Below the pieces are notes generated by a model. That model was not told the origin of the DNA and ran no database searches. It saw only the letters and a program-made list of their open reading frames with translations. Below, in pieces: positions 17,153 to 26,274 of a DNA stretch of 47,875 nt (within the stretch, counting starts at the first letter, position 1; each line of letters starts with the position of its first letter). The position numbers and the translations under genes are program-made. The stretch is from Candidatus Parachristensenella avicola (GTDB taxonomy: Bacteria; Bacillota; Clostridia; Christensenellales; UMGS416), in assembly GCA_904420205.1 (NCBI GenBank), contig CAJFUN010000004.1:1-47875 (forward strand), given 5' to 3'.

Positions 17153-18719
17153 AATTTTTTTGCTTTCTTTTTCGCTGCGTAATACTTATCAGGTCAACAG
17201 CATTTTATATGCAATCAAGCAGATCCCGCTGGTGAAGCGCCTTCTGCCCGCCGCCTTATATCGGTCTCGCGGTCTGAAAATTTTCGCCAACGTGTTGTCC
17301 ATCCTGTGGGAAATCATATCGACCTTTGTGGGGAAGGCGTTGTATTTTCTGACCATGGTCGTGGGAATGAGCGCGCTCTATGGCGATTCCTTGCCTTCCG
17401 AAGCACTGATGCTGCATATACTCCTTTTCCTTACCATCATCGGCGCCTTTATGAATACCTATATCTTCAACCCCACCCAGGATAAATACTATGCTATGCT
17501 CCTTATGCGCATGGACGCGCGCAAATATACGTTGGTTAACTATGGCTATGCCATGGCGAAGGTATGGGTGGGCTTCTTGCCTTTCGCCTTTCTTTTCGGG
17601 CGGGCTGCAGGCCTTTCAACCGCGTTTTGTCTGCTAATTCCTTTTTTTGTGGTCGGGCTTAAGCTTTTGGTGACCGCTTTGTCCCTTCACAAATTCACTC
17701 GCACCGGAGATGCTGTCAATGAAAACAAACTGACTCGGATGGGATGGGGGATGGTAGGCCTTTTGCTGGCGGCAGCCTATGGTTTACCCGCTCTGGGGCT
17801 TGTATTGCCGCTTCCAGCCACGGTACTTCTTATGAGCATTTCTGTCTTAGCCGGTTTGGTCGCCTGCCGCACCATCGTACGCTTTCCGTTATATCGGGAT
17901 ATTTACCAGCAGATCTTGCCGCAAACGCCAAATTACACCGAGCAGGCGCGTGCCGCCGTCCAACGGCAAAATCGGAATATGATCTCCGCTGATACCCGGA
18001 TTACAAGTCAGCGTCGCGGTTTTGAATATCTAAATGAACTTTTTATCCGTCGACATCGACGGCTGCTTTGGCAGGCTTCCCTGCGTATTGCCGCGATCTG
18101 CCTTTTCCTCATTCTCGGAACGCTGCTAGCTTTCTGGCTACGTCCAGAGGTGGCCCAGATCGTCAACGGTCTATTAATGCAGTATCTTCCTTATTTTGTA
18201 TTTATTATGTATGCTATTAATCGGGGTACAGGGTTCACACAGGCGCTATTTATGAACTGCGACCACAGCCTGCTGACCTACCCTTTCTATAAGAAACCCA
18301 GAATGATCCTAGCTTTGTTTCAGATCCGTCTTCGCGAAATTATCAAGGTCAATCTGCTCCCGGCGGCTGTCATCGGCATCGGTCTGGCGGCGCTTCTCTA
18401 TGCATCGGGCGGTACGGACGAACCCCTGCACTATGCGGTTCTGATCGTCTCCATCCTCTCCATGAGCGTCTTTTTCTCGGTACATTATCTGACCATCTAT
18501 TATCTGCTGCAACCCTATAACGCAGCCACCGAAGTAAAAAGCGGGGCTTATCAACTGGTGCTTTCCGCTACTTATCTTGTGTGTTTTTGCCTTATGCAGA
18601 TTCAGATGCCGACAATGGTCTTTGGATTGATGACAATTGCATTTTGCGCAGCATATTGCGCGGTAGCCTGCGCGCTCGTCTACAAGCTGGCGCCCAGGAC
18701 CTTCCGCCTTCGCTTATAA
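17145..18719 (+). CDS. ABC transporter permease, multi-spanning
   Basis: A 524-aa protein with around a dozen hydrophobic segments and no signal peptide. It is the membrane partner of the ATPase just upstream, with which it overlaps. The start is taken at ATG 17145, since AAAGGATG lies at a suitable distance; ATG 17136 is an alternative. The substrate cannot be read from the sequence. A central soluble stretch (QQILPQTPNYTEQARAAVQ) splits two membrane halves. A drug or peptide exporter is possible given the attenuator, but this is a guess. Confidence 0.82.
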   Translation: MNRIFLLSFSLRNTYQVNSILYAIKQIPLVKRLLPAALYRSRGLKIFANVLSILWEIISTFVGKALYFLTMVVGMSALYGDSLPSEALMLHILLFLTIIGAFMNTYIFNPTQDKYYAMLLMRMDARKYTLVNYGYAMAKVWVGFLPFAFLFGRAAGLSTAFCLLIPFFVVGLKLLVTALSLHKFTRTGDAVNENKLTRMGWGMVGLLLAAAYGLPALGLVLPLPATVLLMSISVLAGLVACRTIVRFPLYRDIYQQILPQTPNYTEQARAAVQRQNRNMISADTRITSQRRGFEYLNELFIRRHRRLLWQASLRIAAICLFLILGTLLAFWLRPEVAQIVNGLLMQYLPYFVFIMYAINRGTGFTQALFMNCDHSLLTYPFYKKPRMILALFQIRLREIIKVNLLPAAVIGIGLAALLYASGGTDEPLHYAVLIVSILSMSVFFSVHYLTIYYLLQPYNAATEVKSGAYQLVLSATYLVCFCLMQIQMPTMVFGLMTIAFCAAYCAVACALVYKLAPRTFRLRL

Positions 18720-18779
18720 AGGAAGAGGTATCCTCGTAATATCCTGCCTCAATTATGCAATCGCAAGGAGGAACACGCC

Positions 18780-19367
18780 ATGACAAAAGTATCTTTGCCG
18801 CCCACCAATGCCTTTTGCCCGCAAGCGCTCTTTCTTTACGGAACCGACAAACCGGACGGCCGCCCCAATTTTGGCTTGTTCTGCTGGTTTAGCTATTACT
18901 GGGATACGGAGCTTAAGGTCATGGCCTGCATCGGCGGCGACAAGCAAACCAAGGATCAGATTCACCGTACCGGCGTTTTTTCCGCCTGTATGGTAACTGA
19001 ACGACTGCTGCCCATCGCCGATTATTTAGGCAATACGGATGGATATCGTGCGGATAAGATGGAGATACCCGTTCAAATTGAGCGCGGTGCTGTCCTACCC
19101 GTCCCGGTGCTGGCCGATAGCCCCTGGTGCTTTGAGCTGGAGGTGATAAATCGGTTTGAGATGGATGGAGGAGAAATTTATCACTGCGTCATCCGAAACG
19201 TTTTGGCCGACGAACGGCTTAGCGACGAGAAGTTGGATCTGGACGAAAGGATGCGCCTAGCGTCTCCAGTCGTCACAGCTGGGATCCAGCGCTATTTTTC
19301 CTTAAATTCCCACAGCATCGGCGCTTGGGGGCAGTGGAAACACCTGCGAGAGGAGGGGACCCATTAG
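18780..19367 (+). CDS. Flavin reductase-like (flavoredoxin) protein
   Basis: A 195-aa FMN-binding split-barrel protein. Flavin reductase family features include the N-terminal SLPPTNAFCPQALFLYGT, KVMACIGGDKQTKDQIHRTGVFSACMV and a histidine/aspartate-rich C-terminal part. GGAGG precedes the ATG. It follows the ABC exporter in the same direction after 60 nt. The substrate is unknown. Confidence 0.8.
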   Translation: MTKVSLPPTNAFCPQALFLYGTDKPDGRPNFGLFCWFSYYWDTELKVMACIGGDKQTKDQIHRTGVFSACMVTERLLPIADYLGNTDGYRADKMEIPVQIERGAVLPVPVLADSPWCFELEVINRFEMDGGEIYHCVIRNVLADERLSDEKLDLDERMRLASPVVTAGIQRYFSLNSHSIGAWGQWKHLREEGTH

Positions 19368-19388
19368 CGTCCGCTCGTGACCCGATAC

Positions 19389-19430
19389 AAAAAACCAGAC
19401 GGAACGATTGGATTCGCGTCTGGTTTTTTT
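19389..19430. terminator. Bidirectional terminator
   Basis: AAAAAACCAGACG...CGTCTGGTTTTTTT with A-run and T-run on both sides, between the rightward flavin reductase gene and the leftward ABC importer genes. Confidence 0.92.
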
Positions 19431-19454
19431 ATGTTAACGAAAAAAGAGGCTTGT

Positions 19455-20222
19455 TTATCGGTCGCTGAGCTTGCCCAAGAAAGCCATCATGCGTGTATTG
19501 TCGCTCTGGCTAAAGATCTGTTGGGGCGTCCCCTCAGCCTGTATCGATCCTTGATCCATAAATATAATCCGATCCGATACATCGCGGGCAAAGCTCATTT
19601 CATGGGTTACGATTACCATCGTCATATGCATGGCCGCCAGATCTCGGATGACCTTCAGCACCTCGCCGGTCAGCTCCGGATCAAGCGCGCTGGTAGGCTC
19701 ATCGAAAAAGAGCACCTCCGGATTCATTGCCAAGGCGCGGGTAATGGAAACTCGCTGAGCTTGCCCACCAGAAAGCTGATAGGGGTAGGCGTTCGCCTTA
19801 TCCGCCAAGCTCATTTTCCCTAAAAGCTCCATGGCGCGTTCCGTCGCCTGCTTACGGTCCATCTTCATGACCCGCATTGGCGCTTCGATAACATTTTGCA
19901 GAATACTCAGATGAGGGAAAAGATTAAAACTCTGAAAGACAAGGCCCACCTTCAGCTGGATGGCCCGCTGTTCTTTTTTCGAGACATACCGGCACACACC
20001 GTTGGGACCGGCCGGCTCGCAAAGCGTCATACCACATACCTCGATCCGCCCCTTATCCGCCTGCTCCAGCTGGTTTACGCAGCGAAGCAGCGTAGACTTT
20101 CCGGAACCTGACGGGCCGATGATGCTGAGTACTTCGCCTTTCTCTACGGAAAAGGATATATCGCGCAGCACCTCTACCTCGCCAAAGGATTTGGCTAATC
20201 CCGTTACCTTTATTATGCTCAT
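19455..20222 (-). CDS. Polar amino-acid ABC transporter ATP-binding protein
   Basis: A 255-aa GlnQ/HisP-type ATPase with Walker [10 protein letters not shown], signature LSGGQAQRV, Walker [13 protein letters not shown] and the H-loop [10 protein letters not shown]. The insertion [26 protein letters not shown] is slightly longer than usual. It is the last gene of a leftward three-gene importer (binding protein, permease, ATPase). The amino acid carried cannot be told from sequence alone. Confidence 0.93.
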   Translation of the reverse strand: MSIIKVTGLAKSFGEVEVLRDISFSVEKGEVLSIIGPSGSGKSTLLRCVNQLEQADKGRIEVCGMTLCEPAGPNGVCRYVSKKEQRAIQLKVGLVFQSFNLFPHLSILQNVIEAPMRVMKMDRKQATERAMELLGKMSLADKANAYPYQLSGGQAQRVSITRALAMNPEVLFFDEPTSALDPELTGEVLKVIRDLAAMHMTMVIVTHEMSFARDVSDRIIFMDQGSIQAEGTPQQIFSQSDNTRMMAFLGKLSDR

Positions 20223-20235
20223 AGCGCGCTCCTCT

Positions 20236-20877
20236 CTAGCGATAATAGCTGAGCCGCTTTTCCATCAGGTGGAAGCATTGCTCGACAATGTAATTCAGCA
20301 CAAGGTAGAAGATACCGGCAATCACGATGGGAACGGTGGAAAAAGCACGGCTCTGTGCATTCTGCGCCAGTCGGAATAGCTCCATCACGCCGATCGTCTG
20401 TGCCAAGGCGGTATCCTTGACCAACGTCATAAATTCATTCCCCATGGGCGGCAGAATGCGCTTGATGACCTGAGGCAAAATGATGCGGAAAAAAGTTTGA
20501 GAGGAGGTAAGCCCCAGAACTTTGGCGGCCTCATATTGTCCTTTAGGGATGGATTCGATGCCCGACCGATAAATCTCGGCGAAGTAGGCCGCATAGTTCA
20601 GCGTAAAGGCGATAATCGCCGCTACGAACCGGTCGTAATTCAAACCGAAAAGATAGTAGGGGCCGAAGTATACAAATAGCAGCTGAAGGATCAGCGGTGT
20701 GCCACGCATGACGAGCAGATAAATCTGCACTGGGATCCGGATCAGCCAGCACCGGGACATGCGGCCGAATGCCACGATTAGCCCCAAAGGCAGAGAAAAG
20801 AGCAGCGTCAAAAAGAATACCTTCAGCGTAACCAGCGTTGCCTCCAGCATCTGTGGGATCAATAAGCCTAAGTCCAT
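20236..20877 (-). CDS. Polar amino-acid ABC transporter permease
   Basis: A 213-aa HisM/GlnP-type permease with about five membrane segments. The EAA loop is visible in [29 protein letters not shown]. The ATG at 20877 is chosen because AGGAG is 5-6 nt upstream; the frame can extend to a TTG at 20892 but that overlaps the ribosome site. It lies 13 nt from the ATPase gene and is separated from the binding protein gene by a hairpin. Confidence 0.93.
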   Translation of the reverse strand: MDLGLLIPQMLEATLVTLKVFFLTLLFSLPLGLIVAFGRMSRCWLIRIPVQIYLLVMRGTPLILQLLFVYFGPYYLFGLNYDRFVAAIIAFTLNYAAYFAEIYRSGIESIPKGQYEAAKVLGLTSSQTFFRIILPQVIKRILPPMGNEFMTLVKDTALAQTIGVMELFRLAQNAQSRAFSTVPIVIAGIFYLVLNYIVEQCFHLMEKRLSYYR

Positions 20878-20890
20878 CGAATCTCCTCCC

Positions 20891-20933
20891 AAAAGGAGGC
20901 GGAACCAGGGCCGCTTTGGCCATTGGCTCCGCC
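20891..20933 (-). terminator. Hairpin between binding protein and permease genes
   Basis: On the minus strand GGCGGAGCCAATGGCC pairs imperfectly with GGCCCTGGTTCCGCC and is followed by TCCTTTT. It probably causes partial termination, giving more binding protein than membrane parts. Confidence 0.6.
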
Positions 20934-20971
20934 CGCTTTATATGGTGCGCCTTGCAATCATGTATGATCGA

Positions 20972-21889
20972 TTACTGAATCTTGGTATTATCCTTACCGA
21001 ACCACTTTTGGGTGATTTCGTTGAGCGTTCCATCCTTAGCCATTTCCTGCAGGGCCTCATTAACCGCATTGGCCAGCGCCTCGTCGCCCTTACGGAAGCC
21101 GACAGCGTATTCTTCGGTGCTCAGCGTTTCCTCCAGCAGCACAAAGGGCTTGTTATTGGTGGCAATGTAGTAGTTAGCTACCACATCATCCATCAGCACC
21201 ACATCAACGCCGCCCATCTCAAGATCCATCAGTGCGGTCATGTTATCTTTCAGGCCTACAACTTCGCCCAGCGTGGCTTTAAAGTCCGCCGCCTCGTCCA
21301 GGGCAGTCGCAGCGGTGGATCCGCTCTGTAACGCCAGCTTTTTGCCAGCCATGTCCGCCAGCGTCTTGATGCCGGAGTCGCTCTTCACCACAAAGGACAT
21401 GGAGTTGTCCAAATAAGGAATGGAGAGGGTCATATTCTGTTTGCGCTCCTCGTCGATGGACATTCCGTTCCAGATGCAGTCGATTTTCTTGGTGTTCAGC
21501 TCATTTTCTTTAGCCGTCCAGTCGATTGGCTGAAGCGTAAGCTCCACACCCAAGCGCTTGCATACCTCGGTGGCCAGGTCGATGTCATAGCCGACAATGT
21601 TGTTATTCTCATCCCGGTAGCCCATCGGGGGGAAGGAATCATCCAATCCTAGCACCAAGGTGCCTTTATCTTTAACATAATTCAGCGAATCGTCACTTCC
21701 GGCAGCAGCGGCCGTCGTAGTGGCGTCATCTTCTGCCTGCGGCGCTGTGGTTTCATCCTGCTGCGCTGCAGTAGTGGTTTCAGCAGGCGTGGTCGTTGTA
21801 GTAGCCGTGGTGCTGGTGCAGCCGGCAAAGACGGCCGTCATCATGAGTGCAAGGGCCAGCAGCATCAGCCCAAGCGTTTTCTTCTTCAT
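20972..21889 (-). CDS. Amino-acid ABC transporter substrate-binding lipoprotein
   Basis: A 305-aa family 3 solute-binding protein. A lipoprotein signal (MKKK, hydrophobic core, VFAGC with Cys23 as the lipidated residue) is followed by a Thr-rich linker to about residue 65. The binding domain then follows (GTLVLGLDDSFPPMGYRDENNNIVGYDIDLATEV). It delivers a polar amino acid to the permease encoded downstream. The Arg/Asp residues expected for alpha-amino acid binding are present, but specificity is not clear. Confidence 0.93.
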   Translation of the reverse strand: MKKKTLGLMLLALALMMTAVFAGCTSTTATTTTTPAETTTAAQQDETTAPQAEDDATTTAAAAGSDDSLNYVKDKGTLVLGLDDSFPPMGYRDENNNIVGYDIDLATEVCKRLGVELTLQPIDWTAKENELNTKKIDCIWNGMSIDEERKQNMTLSIPYLDNSMSFVVKSDSGIKTLADMAGKKLALQSGSTAATALDEAADFKATLGEVVGLKDNMTALMDLEMGGVDVVLMDDVVANYYIATNNKPFVLLEETLSTEEYAVGFRKGDEALANAVNEALQEMAKDGTLNEITQKWFGKDNTKIQ

Positions 21890-22047
21890 GGGATCCTCCT
21901 CAAAAGTTGATAGGGATATTTTATTACATTATCGCACTAAAGTAAAGAGGGAAACATAAAATTCCTTATCCGCATGCAATTTGGGCTCCGCTATTGTCAT
22001 GGACGTGCCATAGCAGGCATAACCTTGGAATAAAGGAGGATTGGACG

Positions 22048-22851
22048 ATGAAAGTTGTGTATCTAGGGAAACGAAAAATCAAGGTTATAGCCGCAGCGGC
22101 TATGGCGCTGGCGCTGGTTGCGCTGGCCGTATTCCTGTGGCAGGCCCCAAGCACGGCAGTATCGGCGGCTCAAAATAAGCAAATTCCTGTATACTGCGTC
22201 TCTACCGAAGAAAAAAAGGTTTCCATTACCTTTGACGCTTCCTGGGGAAATGAACAGACAGAAGGAATTCTGGAGCTACTGGATCAATACAATGTGAAGG
22301 CCACCTTCTTTTTGGTGGGATATTGGGTTGATGCTTATCCGGAGCAGGTGAAAATGATCACCGATCGCGGACATGAAATTGGCAACCATTCCTCCACGCA
22401 TCCTCATATGGCCGGCCTGAGCCGCGATCAGATTTTAACTGAAATCGGTAACACTAACGACAAAATTACCGCCCTGACCGGTCAAAAAGTGGATTTGTTC
22501 CGTCCGCCATACGGCGAATGGGATGAAAACCTGGTAAAGGTCTGCCGGGATGCAGGCTACCAGGTGATCCAGTGGAACATTGATTCGCTGGACTGGAAGG
22601 GTACGACAGCCGACGAAATGGTGTCGCGGGTTCAAAAGAAACTAGAACCTGGATCCATTATCCTGTTCCATAATAATTCGGAGCATATCCTAGAGGGGCT
22701 TAAGGCGGTCCTAGAGGAGTTGACCAGTCAGGGCTATCAAGGCGTCAAAGTATCGGATCTAATCTATGACGATCCCTATACCATCGATCACGAAGGACGC
22801 CAGTTCCCCGCAAGCACAGGCGCTGCCGCTACGGCTACGCCTCAGACATAA
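22048..22851 (+). CDS. Polysaccharide deacetylase, PdaB-like
   Basis: A 267-aa exported protein. It has one N-terminal membrane segment or signal (IKVIAAAAMALALVALAVFLW) and then a NodB deacetylase domain: TFDASWGNEQT (catalytic Asp motif), HEIGNHSSTHP (metal HxxxH), LFRPPYGEW, and a C-terminal IILFHNN. It acts on cell-wall or spore polysaccharide outside the membrane. The arrangement matches PdaB, a spore protein in Bacillus, so a sporulation role is likely but inferred. AAAGGAGG precedes the ATG at 22048. Confidence 0.88.
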   Translation: MKVVYLGKRKIKVIAAAAMALALVALAVFLWQAPSTAVSAAQNKQIPVYCVSTEEKKVSITFDASWGNEQTEGILELLDQYNVKATFFLVGYWVDAYPEQVKMITDRGHEIGNHSSTHPHMAGLSRDQILTEIGNTNDKITALTGQKVDLFRPPYGEWDENLVKVCRDAGYQVIQWNIDSLDWKGTTADEMVSRVQKKLEPGSIILFHNNSEHILEGLKAVLEELTSQGYQGVKVSDLIYDDPYTIDHEGRQFPASTGAAATATPQT

Positions 22852-22860
22852 GCCAGCCGG

Positions 22861-22898
22861 CCGGCGCGCCTGGGAATTCCAGGGCGCCGGCTTTTTTT
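22861..22898 (+). terminator. Terminator after deacetylase gene
   Basis: CCGGCGCGCCTGG / CCAGGGCGCCGG, a nearly perfect stem with one bulge, then CTTTTTTT. Confidence 0.9.
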
Positions 22899-22907
22899 GC
22901 ATGGGAA

Positions 22908-22936
22908 TTGACAAACGCCCGGGCCCTTGGTAGGGT
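22908..22936 (+). promoter_or_regulatory. Promoter before DUF3267-like gene
   Basis: -35 TTGACA (22908-22913), a 17-nt spacer and a weak -10 TAGGGT (22931-22936) with TATAGG just after it. Confidence 0.5.
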
Positions 22937-22964
22937 ATAGGCATCACTACCAGGGAGGAAACCG

Positions 22965-23525
22965 ATGCGACCGGAAAGCCGTACCTTTGAATCTGCCCGT
23001 TTTCACCGAATACTGCGAAACAGCCAAATGGTGCTGCTTATCATCATGATTCTGTTATGGTGCCTCATACAAGGCATGCCCACGGCAAACGCGCTGCTAG
23101 CCAATCCAGCGCGATTAGCCGCCGGCCTATGCTTGTTGGCCGTCGGCGTCTGGGCGCTCAGCGCCGCCAAAGAGGGGCTGCGTTATCTGGGGCTGCGTTA
23201 CTTGGCGGGAGCAAAGCCCGAATACCTAAAGTTTGGAGTCTTTTGGGCCCGGGGCGGGGCGGTATATGCGAAATGCATGGCTGCGGTTCAGCTTGTGGGG
23301 TATCGATGGGCGACGCTGCTGCCTTGCCTGCTGTTGGGCTGGATTCCTTGGGGAATCACCCTGGCGTGGGAAAACCTTTGGACCTATTCTGCCGCAGCTA
23401 TAATGGCCGCGGGCACCGTAAGCGATATCATGGTGTTGTGGCGGCTGCGTGGCCTGCCCAGGGGCAGCTGGGTCCAAGATTCTCCATTTGCTCCGGGATG
23501 CGATGTCTATATTCCTGAATCCTAA
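22965..23525 (+). CDS. DUF3267-like membrane protein with altered HExxH
   Basis: A 186-aa protein with about four membrane segments. The C-terminal block GTVSDIMVLWRLRGLPRGSWVQDS...VYIPES resembles DUF3267, a putative membrane zinc peptidase family. At the place where that family has HExxH this protein has KEGLR (in AAKEGLRYLGLRY), so both metal histidines seem to be replaced while the Glu stays. If the alignment is right it is a non-catalytic relative. GGGAGG precedes the ATG. No operon partner is evident. Confidence 0.6.
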   Translation: MRPESRTFESARFHRILRNSQMVLLIIMILLWCLIQGMPTANALLANPARLAAGLCLLAVGVWALSAAKEGLRYLGLRYLAGAKPEYLKFGVFWARGGAVYAKCMAAVQLVGYRWATLLPCLLLGWIPWGITLAWENLWTYSAAAIMAAGTVSDIMVLWRLRGLPRGSWVQDSPFAPGCDVYIPES

Positions 23526-23579
23526 AATGGTCCAACCCCGCATATATATGAAGCAGCACCAAGTGTGGAGGACTGCATC

Positions 23580-24203
23580 ATGTATTACAAAAGCGGGGAT
23601 ACCAACCATGTCGCCATGGTGGGCACGGTCATCGAAGCCCCCGTATGGTCGTACCGCTACCGTGACGAGCATTTTTACATCACGCATATTTTAGTCAAGC
23701 GCCTTTCCGGTGCGTCGGATATTCTTCCAGTTACCATTCCGGGGCACCTGCTGGTCAAGCCGTCCGCCCTGAAAGGCGGCGACAGGATCGCCTTAAAGGG
23801 CCAGCTGCGCTCTTATAACCGTACTACCCAGCAGGGCGGCAAGCTTATGCTGACCATCTTCATCCGATCCTTCTGTTTGTCCTCCGCTCCGGAAGACGAA
23901 AACCGCGTAACCCTGCAAGGTACCCTTTGCCGCGCGCCTATATACCGGATGACGCCGCTGGGGCGGGCGATCAGCGATCTGCTGATTGCTGTAAATCGTG
24001 CTTATCATCATGCGGATTATCTGCCTGCTATTGCCTGGGGAGACGGTGCAAAACAGGCATCTTCCTGGAGCGTTGGAACGCCTGTACGCCTGACGGGGCG
24101 ATTCCAAAGCCGCGAATATACAAAGCAGGCCGAGGAGGGTCCGGAGATCCGTATCGCCTATGAGGTATCCATCGCCAGGCTTTTCATCCCCACGGTTAAG
24201 TGA
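23580..24203 (+). CDS. Tandem OB-fold, SSB-like protein
   Basis: A 212-aa protein with two related halves. Residues about 8-95 start HVAMVGTVIEAPVWSYR, and residues about 108-205 start RVTLQGTLCRAPIYRMTPLGRAISDLLIAV. Each looks like an SSB OB-fold; the second half is the clearer match. It lacks the acidic C-terminal tail of a true SSB. The ATG at 23580 has GGAGG upstream. It may bind single-stranded DNA; the exact role is unknown. Confidence 0.65.
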   Translation: MYYKSGDTNHVAMVGTVIEAPVWSYRYRDEHFYITHILVKRLSGASDILPVTIPGHLLVKPSALKGGDRIALKGQLRSYNRTTQQGGKLMLTIFIRSFCLSSAPEDENRVTLQGTLCRAPIYRMTPLGRAISDLLIAVNRAYHHADYLPAIAWGDGAKQASSWSVGTPVRLTGRFQSREYTKQAEEGPEIRIAYEVSIARLFIPTVK

Positions 24204-24228
24204 CAAAGCGCTTGGGCTGTGGTATGAT
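24200..24228 (+). promoter_or_regulatory. Promoter of the glycosidase gene
   Basis: GTGACA (24200-24205), a 17-nt spacer and TATGAT (24223-24228), overlapping the stop codon of the gene before. Confidence 0.65.
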
Positions 24229-24264
24229 AAAGAAGCAAAATCATCGACAGGTAAGGGGATACAT

Positions 24265-26193
24265 TTGAGCTTTTATCATCATTCACAGCAAGAGGCATAC
24301 CGCAGTCCCTTCGGCGCGGTTCCCTGCGGCGGGCCGGTGGTTCTGAATATCGATGCGATTGACGAGCCGGATGTGGAAATCGTACTCAGGCGTCATAGCG
24401 AATCCCAGGGGACAGAGATCATTCAAGGCAATCCGGAGCCTATTCCTGCGGGTAGGCGTTGGTGTTTTAAGCTGAATGCCCCGGCGGATCCGGGGCTTTT
24501 CTGGTATGATTTTGAGATTCATAACCAGGGCCAGGTACGGTGGTATTCGGCGCCGGAAGATGGGCTTGGCGGCGAGGGCGTATTGGGCGCCCATACAGGG
24601 AAAACTTGGCAGGTAACGGTTTGCCTGCCCTGTGAAATGCCCACTTGGCCGTCCCAGGGGATCATGTATCAAATTTATGTGGATCGCTTTTATAACGGCT
24701 ATCCGGATAAGCGTATCGAGCATGCACCGGAAGGCGCGTTGATTCACGCGCACTGGCAGGATACCCCCTTTTACACCCGGGATGAAAACAATGCAGTGGT
24801 TCGTTGGGATTTCTTCGGGGGTAACCTCAAGGGCGTCGAGGAAAAGCTGGATTATCTGCAGCAGCTTGGCGTATCCATTCTTTATTTGAATCCTATATTT
24901 CTTTCCGCAAGCAATCATAAATATGATACGGCTGACTATAGGCGTATTGATCCTATGTATGGCGGAGAGGAAGCTTTTGCCAGCCTGATGCATGCCGTCC
25001 ATGCGCGGGGGATGCGTCTGATTCTGGACGGCGTGTTTTCCCACACCGGCAGCGATTCGGTTTACTTCAACCGCTATGGCCGCTTTGACGGCGAAGGCGC
25101 CTATCAAAGCCAGCAATCGCCTTATTTTAGTTGGTATCGCTTTTCCCAGTGGCCTGAGCAGTATGAATGCTGGTGGGGCGTGAAGACGATGCCCAACGTT
25201 AACGAGCTGGATCCCAGCTATCTCGCCTATCAGCTTCACGACCCGGACAGTACGGTACGCCAATGGATGGGGTACGGCATAGACGGTTTCCGGCTGGATG
25301 TAGCTGACGAACTACCGGACGCGTTTATTGCGCAGCTTAAGGATGTCATTCGCCAGGAAAAAGAGGATTCGTTTCTGCTGGGCGAGGTGTGGGAGGATGC
25401 CTCCAATAAGGTCAGCTATGACGTACGGCGGCAATATTTTATGGGGCGTGAGCTCGATTCTGTTACCAATTACCCGCTGCGCAATGCGTTGTTGGAGCTT
25501 ATTTTGGGGAAGCGTTCCCCCACCTCCATGGTGCGCCTGATGAAAAGCCTTCAGGAGAACTATCCTAAGGCCCAGTTCTACAGCCTGATGAATATGACGG
25601 GCACCCATGACACGCCCCGGCTCATGACGCTGCTGGGCGAGGCGCCGGATCCCAACACACTAACAGAGGTGGAACGGAGTCAGTATCGCCTCTCCAAAGG
25701 CAGGCGGGCTATGGGGAGAAGGCGCGTAGGCCTTTATGCGGCCATCCTTTTTACGCACCCTGGCATCCCGACCGTATATTATGGCGATGAAGCCGGCATG
25801 GAGGGCTATGCCGATCCCTACAATCGAGGGCCCTATCCTTGGGGAGAGGAGGACGGGGAGGTCATGACCACGTTTCGCCGTCTTTCGCACCTGCGGCGGG
25901 ATGAGCCATTGCTCAGCGGAGGCGAATATAGTCCCTTTGCCCTGGAGGGTGGACTGTATGGGCACTGGCGTTGGCTAGAAAACGAGGGGGTGCTGACCGT
26001 CATCAATCCTGGGGAAGATGAATGCAGCAGCCTGCTTTCTCTGGCTGGCCGCTGCATTCCCGAAGCTGTTTGGCAGTTAGCCGGCGGAAGTTCATGGCTG
26101 CAGCCGGAAGAAAATGGTTTCCGTCTGCACCTTGCCGGTTGGGATTACCTCATTGTCAAAGTACGGGCTGTTGCATCCAGTTCCATGGCTTAA
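24265..26193 (+). CDS. GH13 alpha-glycosidase (neopullulanase/cyclomaltodextrinase-like)
   Basis: Hydrolyses alpha-glucans, probably maltodextrins, inside the cell as no signal peptide is seen. The 642-aa protein has an N-terminal beta domain and a (beta/alpha)8 catalytic domain. The nucleophile is Asp345 (GFRLDVADE), the acid/base Glu374 (GEVWED) and the transition-state residue Asp449 (GTHDTPR); a C-terminal beta domain follows. The TTG at 24265 is the likely start: AAGGGG lies upstream and the promoter at 24200-24228 sits inside the longer frame. The N-terminal domain suggests the GH13_20 group. Confidence 0.9.
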   Translation: MSFYHHSQQEAYRSPFGAVPCGGPVVLNIDAIDEPDVEIVLRRHSESQGTEIIQGNPEPIPAGRRWCFKLNAPADPGLFWYDFEIHNQGQVRWYSAPEDGLGGEGVLGAHTGKTWQVTVCLPCEMPTWPSQGIMYQIYVDRFYNGYPDKRIEHAPEGALIHAHWQDTPFYTRDENNAVVRWDFFGGNLKGVEEKLDYLQQLGVSILYLNPIFLSASNHKYDTADYRRIDPMYGGEEAFASLMHAVHARGMRLILDGVFSHTGSDSVYFNRYGRFDGEGAYQSQQSPYFSWYRFSQWPEQYECWWGVKTMPNVNELDPSYLAYQLHDPDSTVRQWMGYGIDGFRLDVADELPDAFIAQLKDVIRQEKEDSFLLGEVWEDASNKVSYDVRRQYFMGRELDSVTNYPLRNALLELILGKRSPTSMVRLMKSLQENYPKAQFYSLMNMTGTHDTPRLMTLLGEAPDPNTLTEVERSQYRLSKGRRAMGRRRVGLYAAILFTHPGIPTVYYGDEAGMEGYADPYNRGPYPWGEEDGEVMTTFRRLSHLRRDEPLLSGGEYSPFALEGGLYGHWRWLENEGVLTVINPGEDECSSLLSLAGRCIPEAVWQLAGGSSWLQPEENGFRLHLAGWDYLIVKVRAVASSSMA

Positions 26194-26205
26194 AAGGTCG
26201 AAAAC

Positions 26206-26246
26206 GGGCGCTTTCCGTTGAAAACGGAAGGCGCCCTTGATATAAT
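26206..26246 (+). promoter_or_regulatory. Inverted repeat overlapping the rph promoter
   Basis: A 14-bp inverted repeat, GGGCGCTTTCCGTT / AACGGAAGGCGCCC (26206-26236, one G-U pair), covers the -35 TTGAAA (26218-26223) and most of the 17-nt spacer before a perfect TATAAT (26241-26246). It may terminate the glycosidase transcript, act as an operator, or both. Confidence 0.65.
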
Positions 26247-26274
26247 AGGAAGAAAAATGCAAGGAGCAATTTTG

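Noticed and set aside
24283..25263. Minus-strand frame (326 aa) opposite the glycosidase gene
   Set aside because: Shadow of a gene with all GH13 catalytic residues; no start signal and no family likeness.
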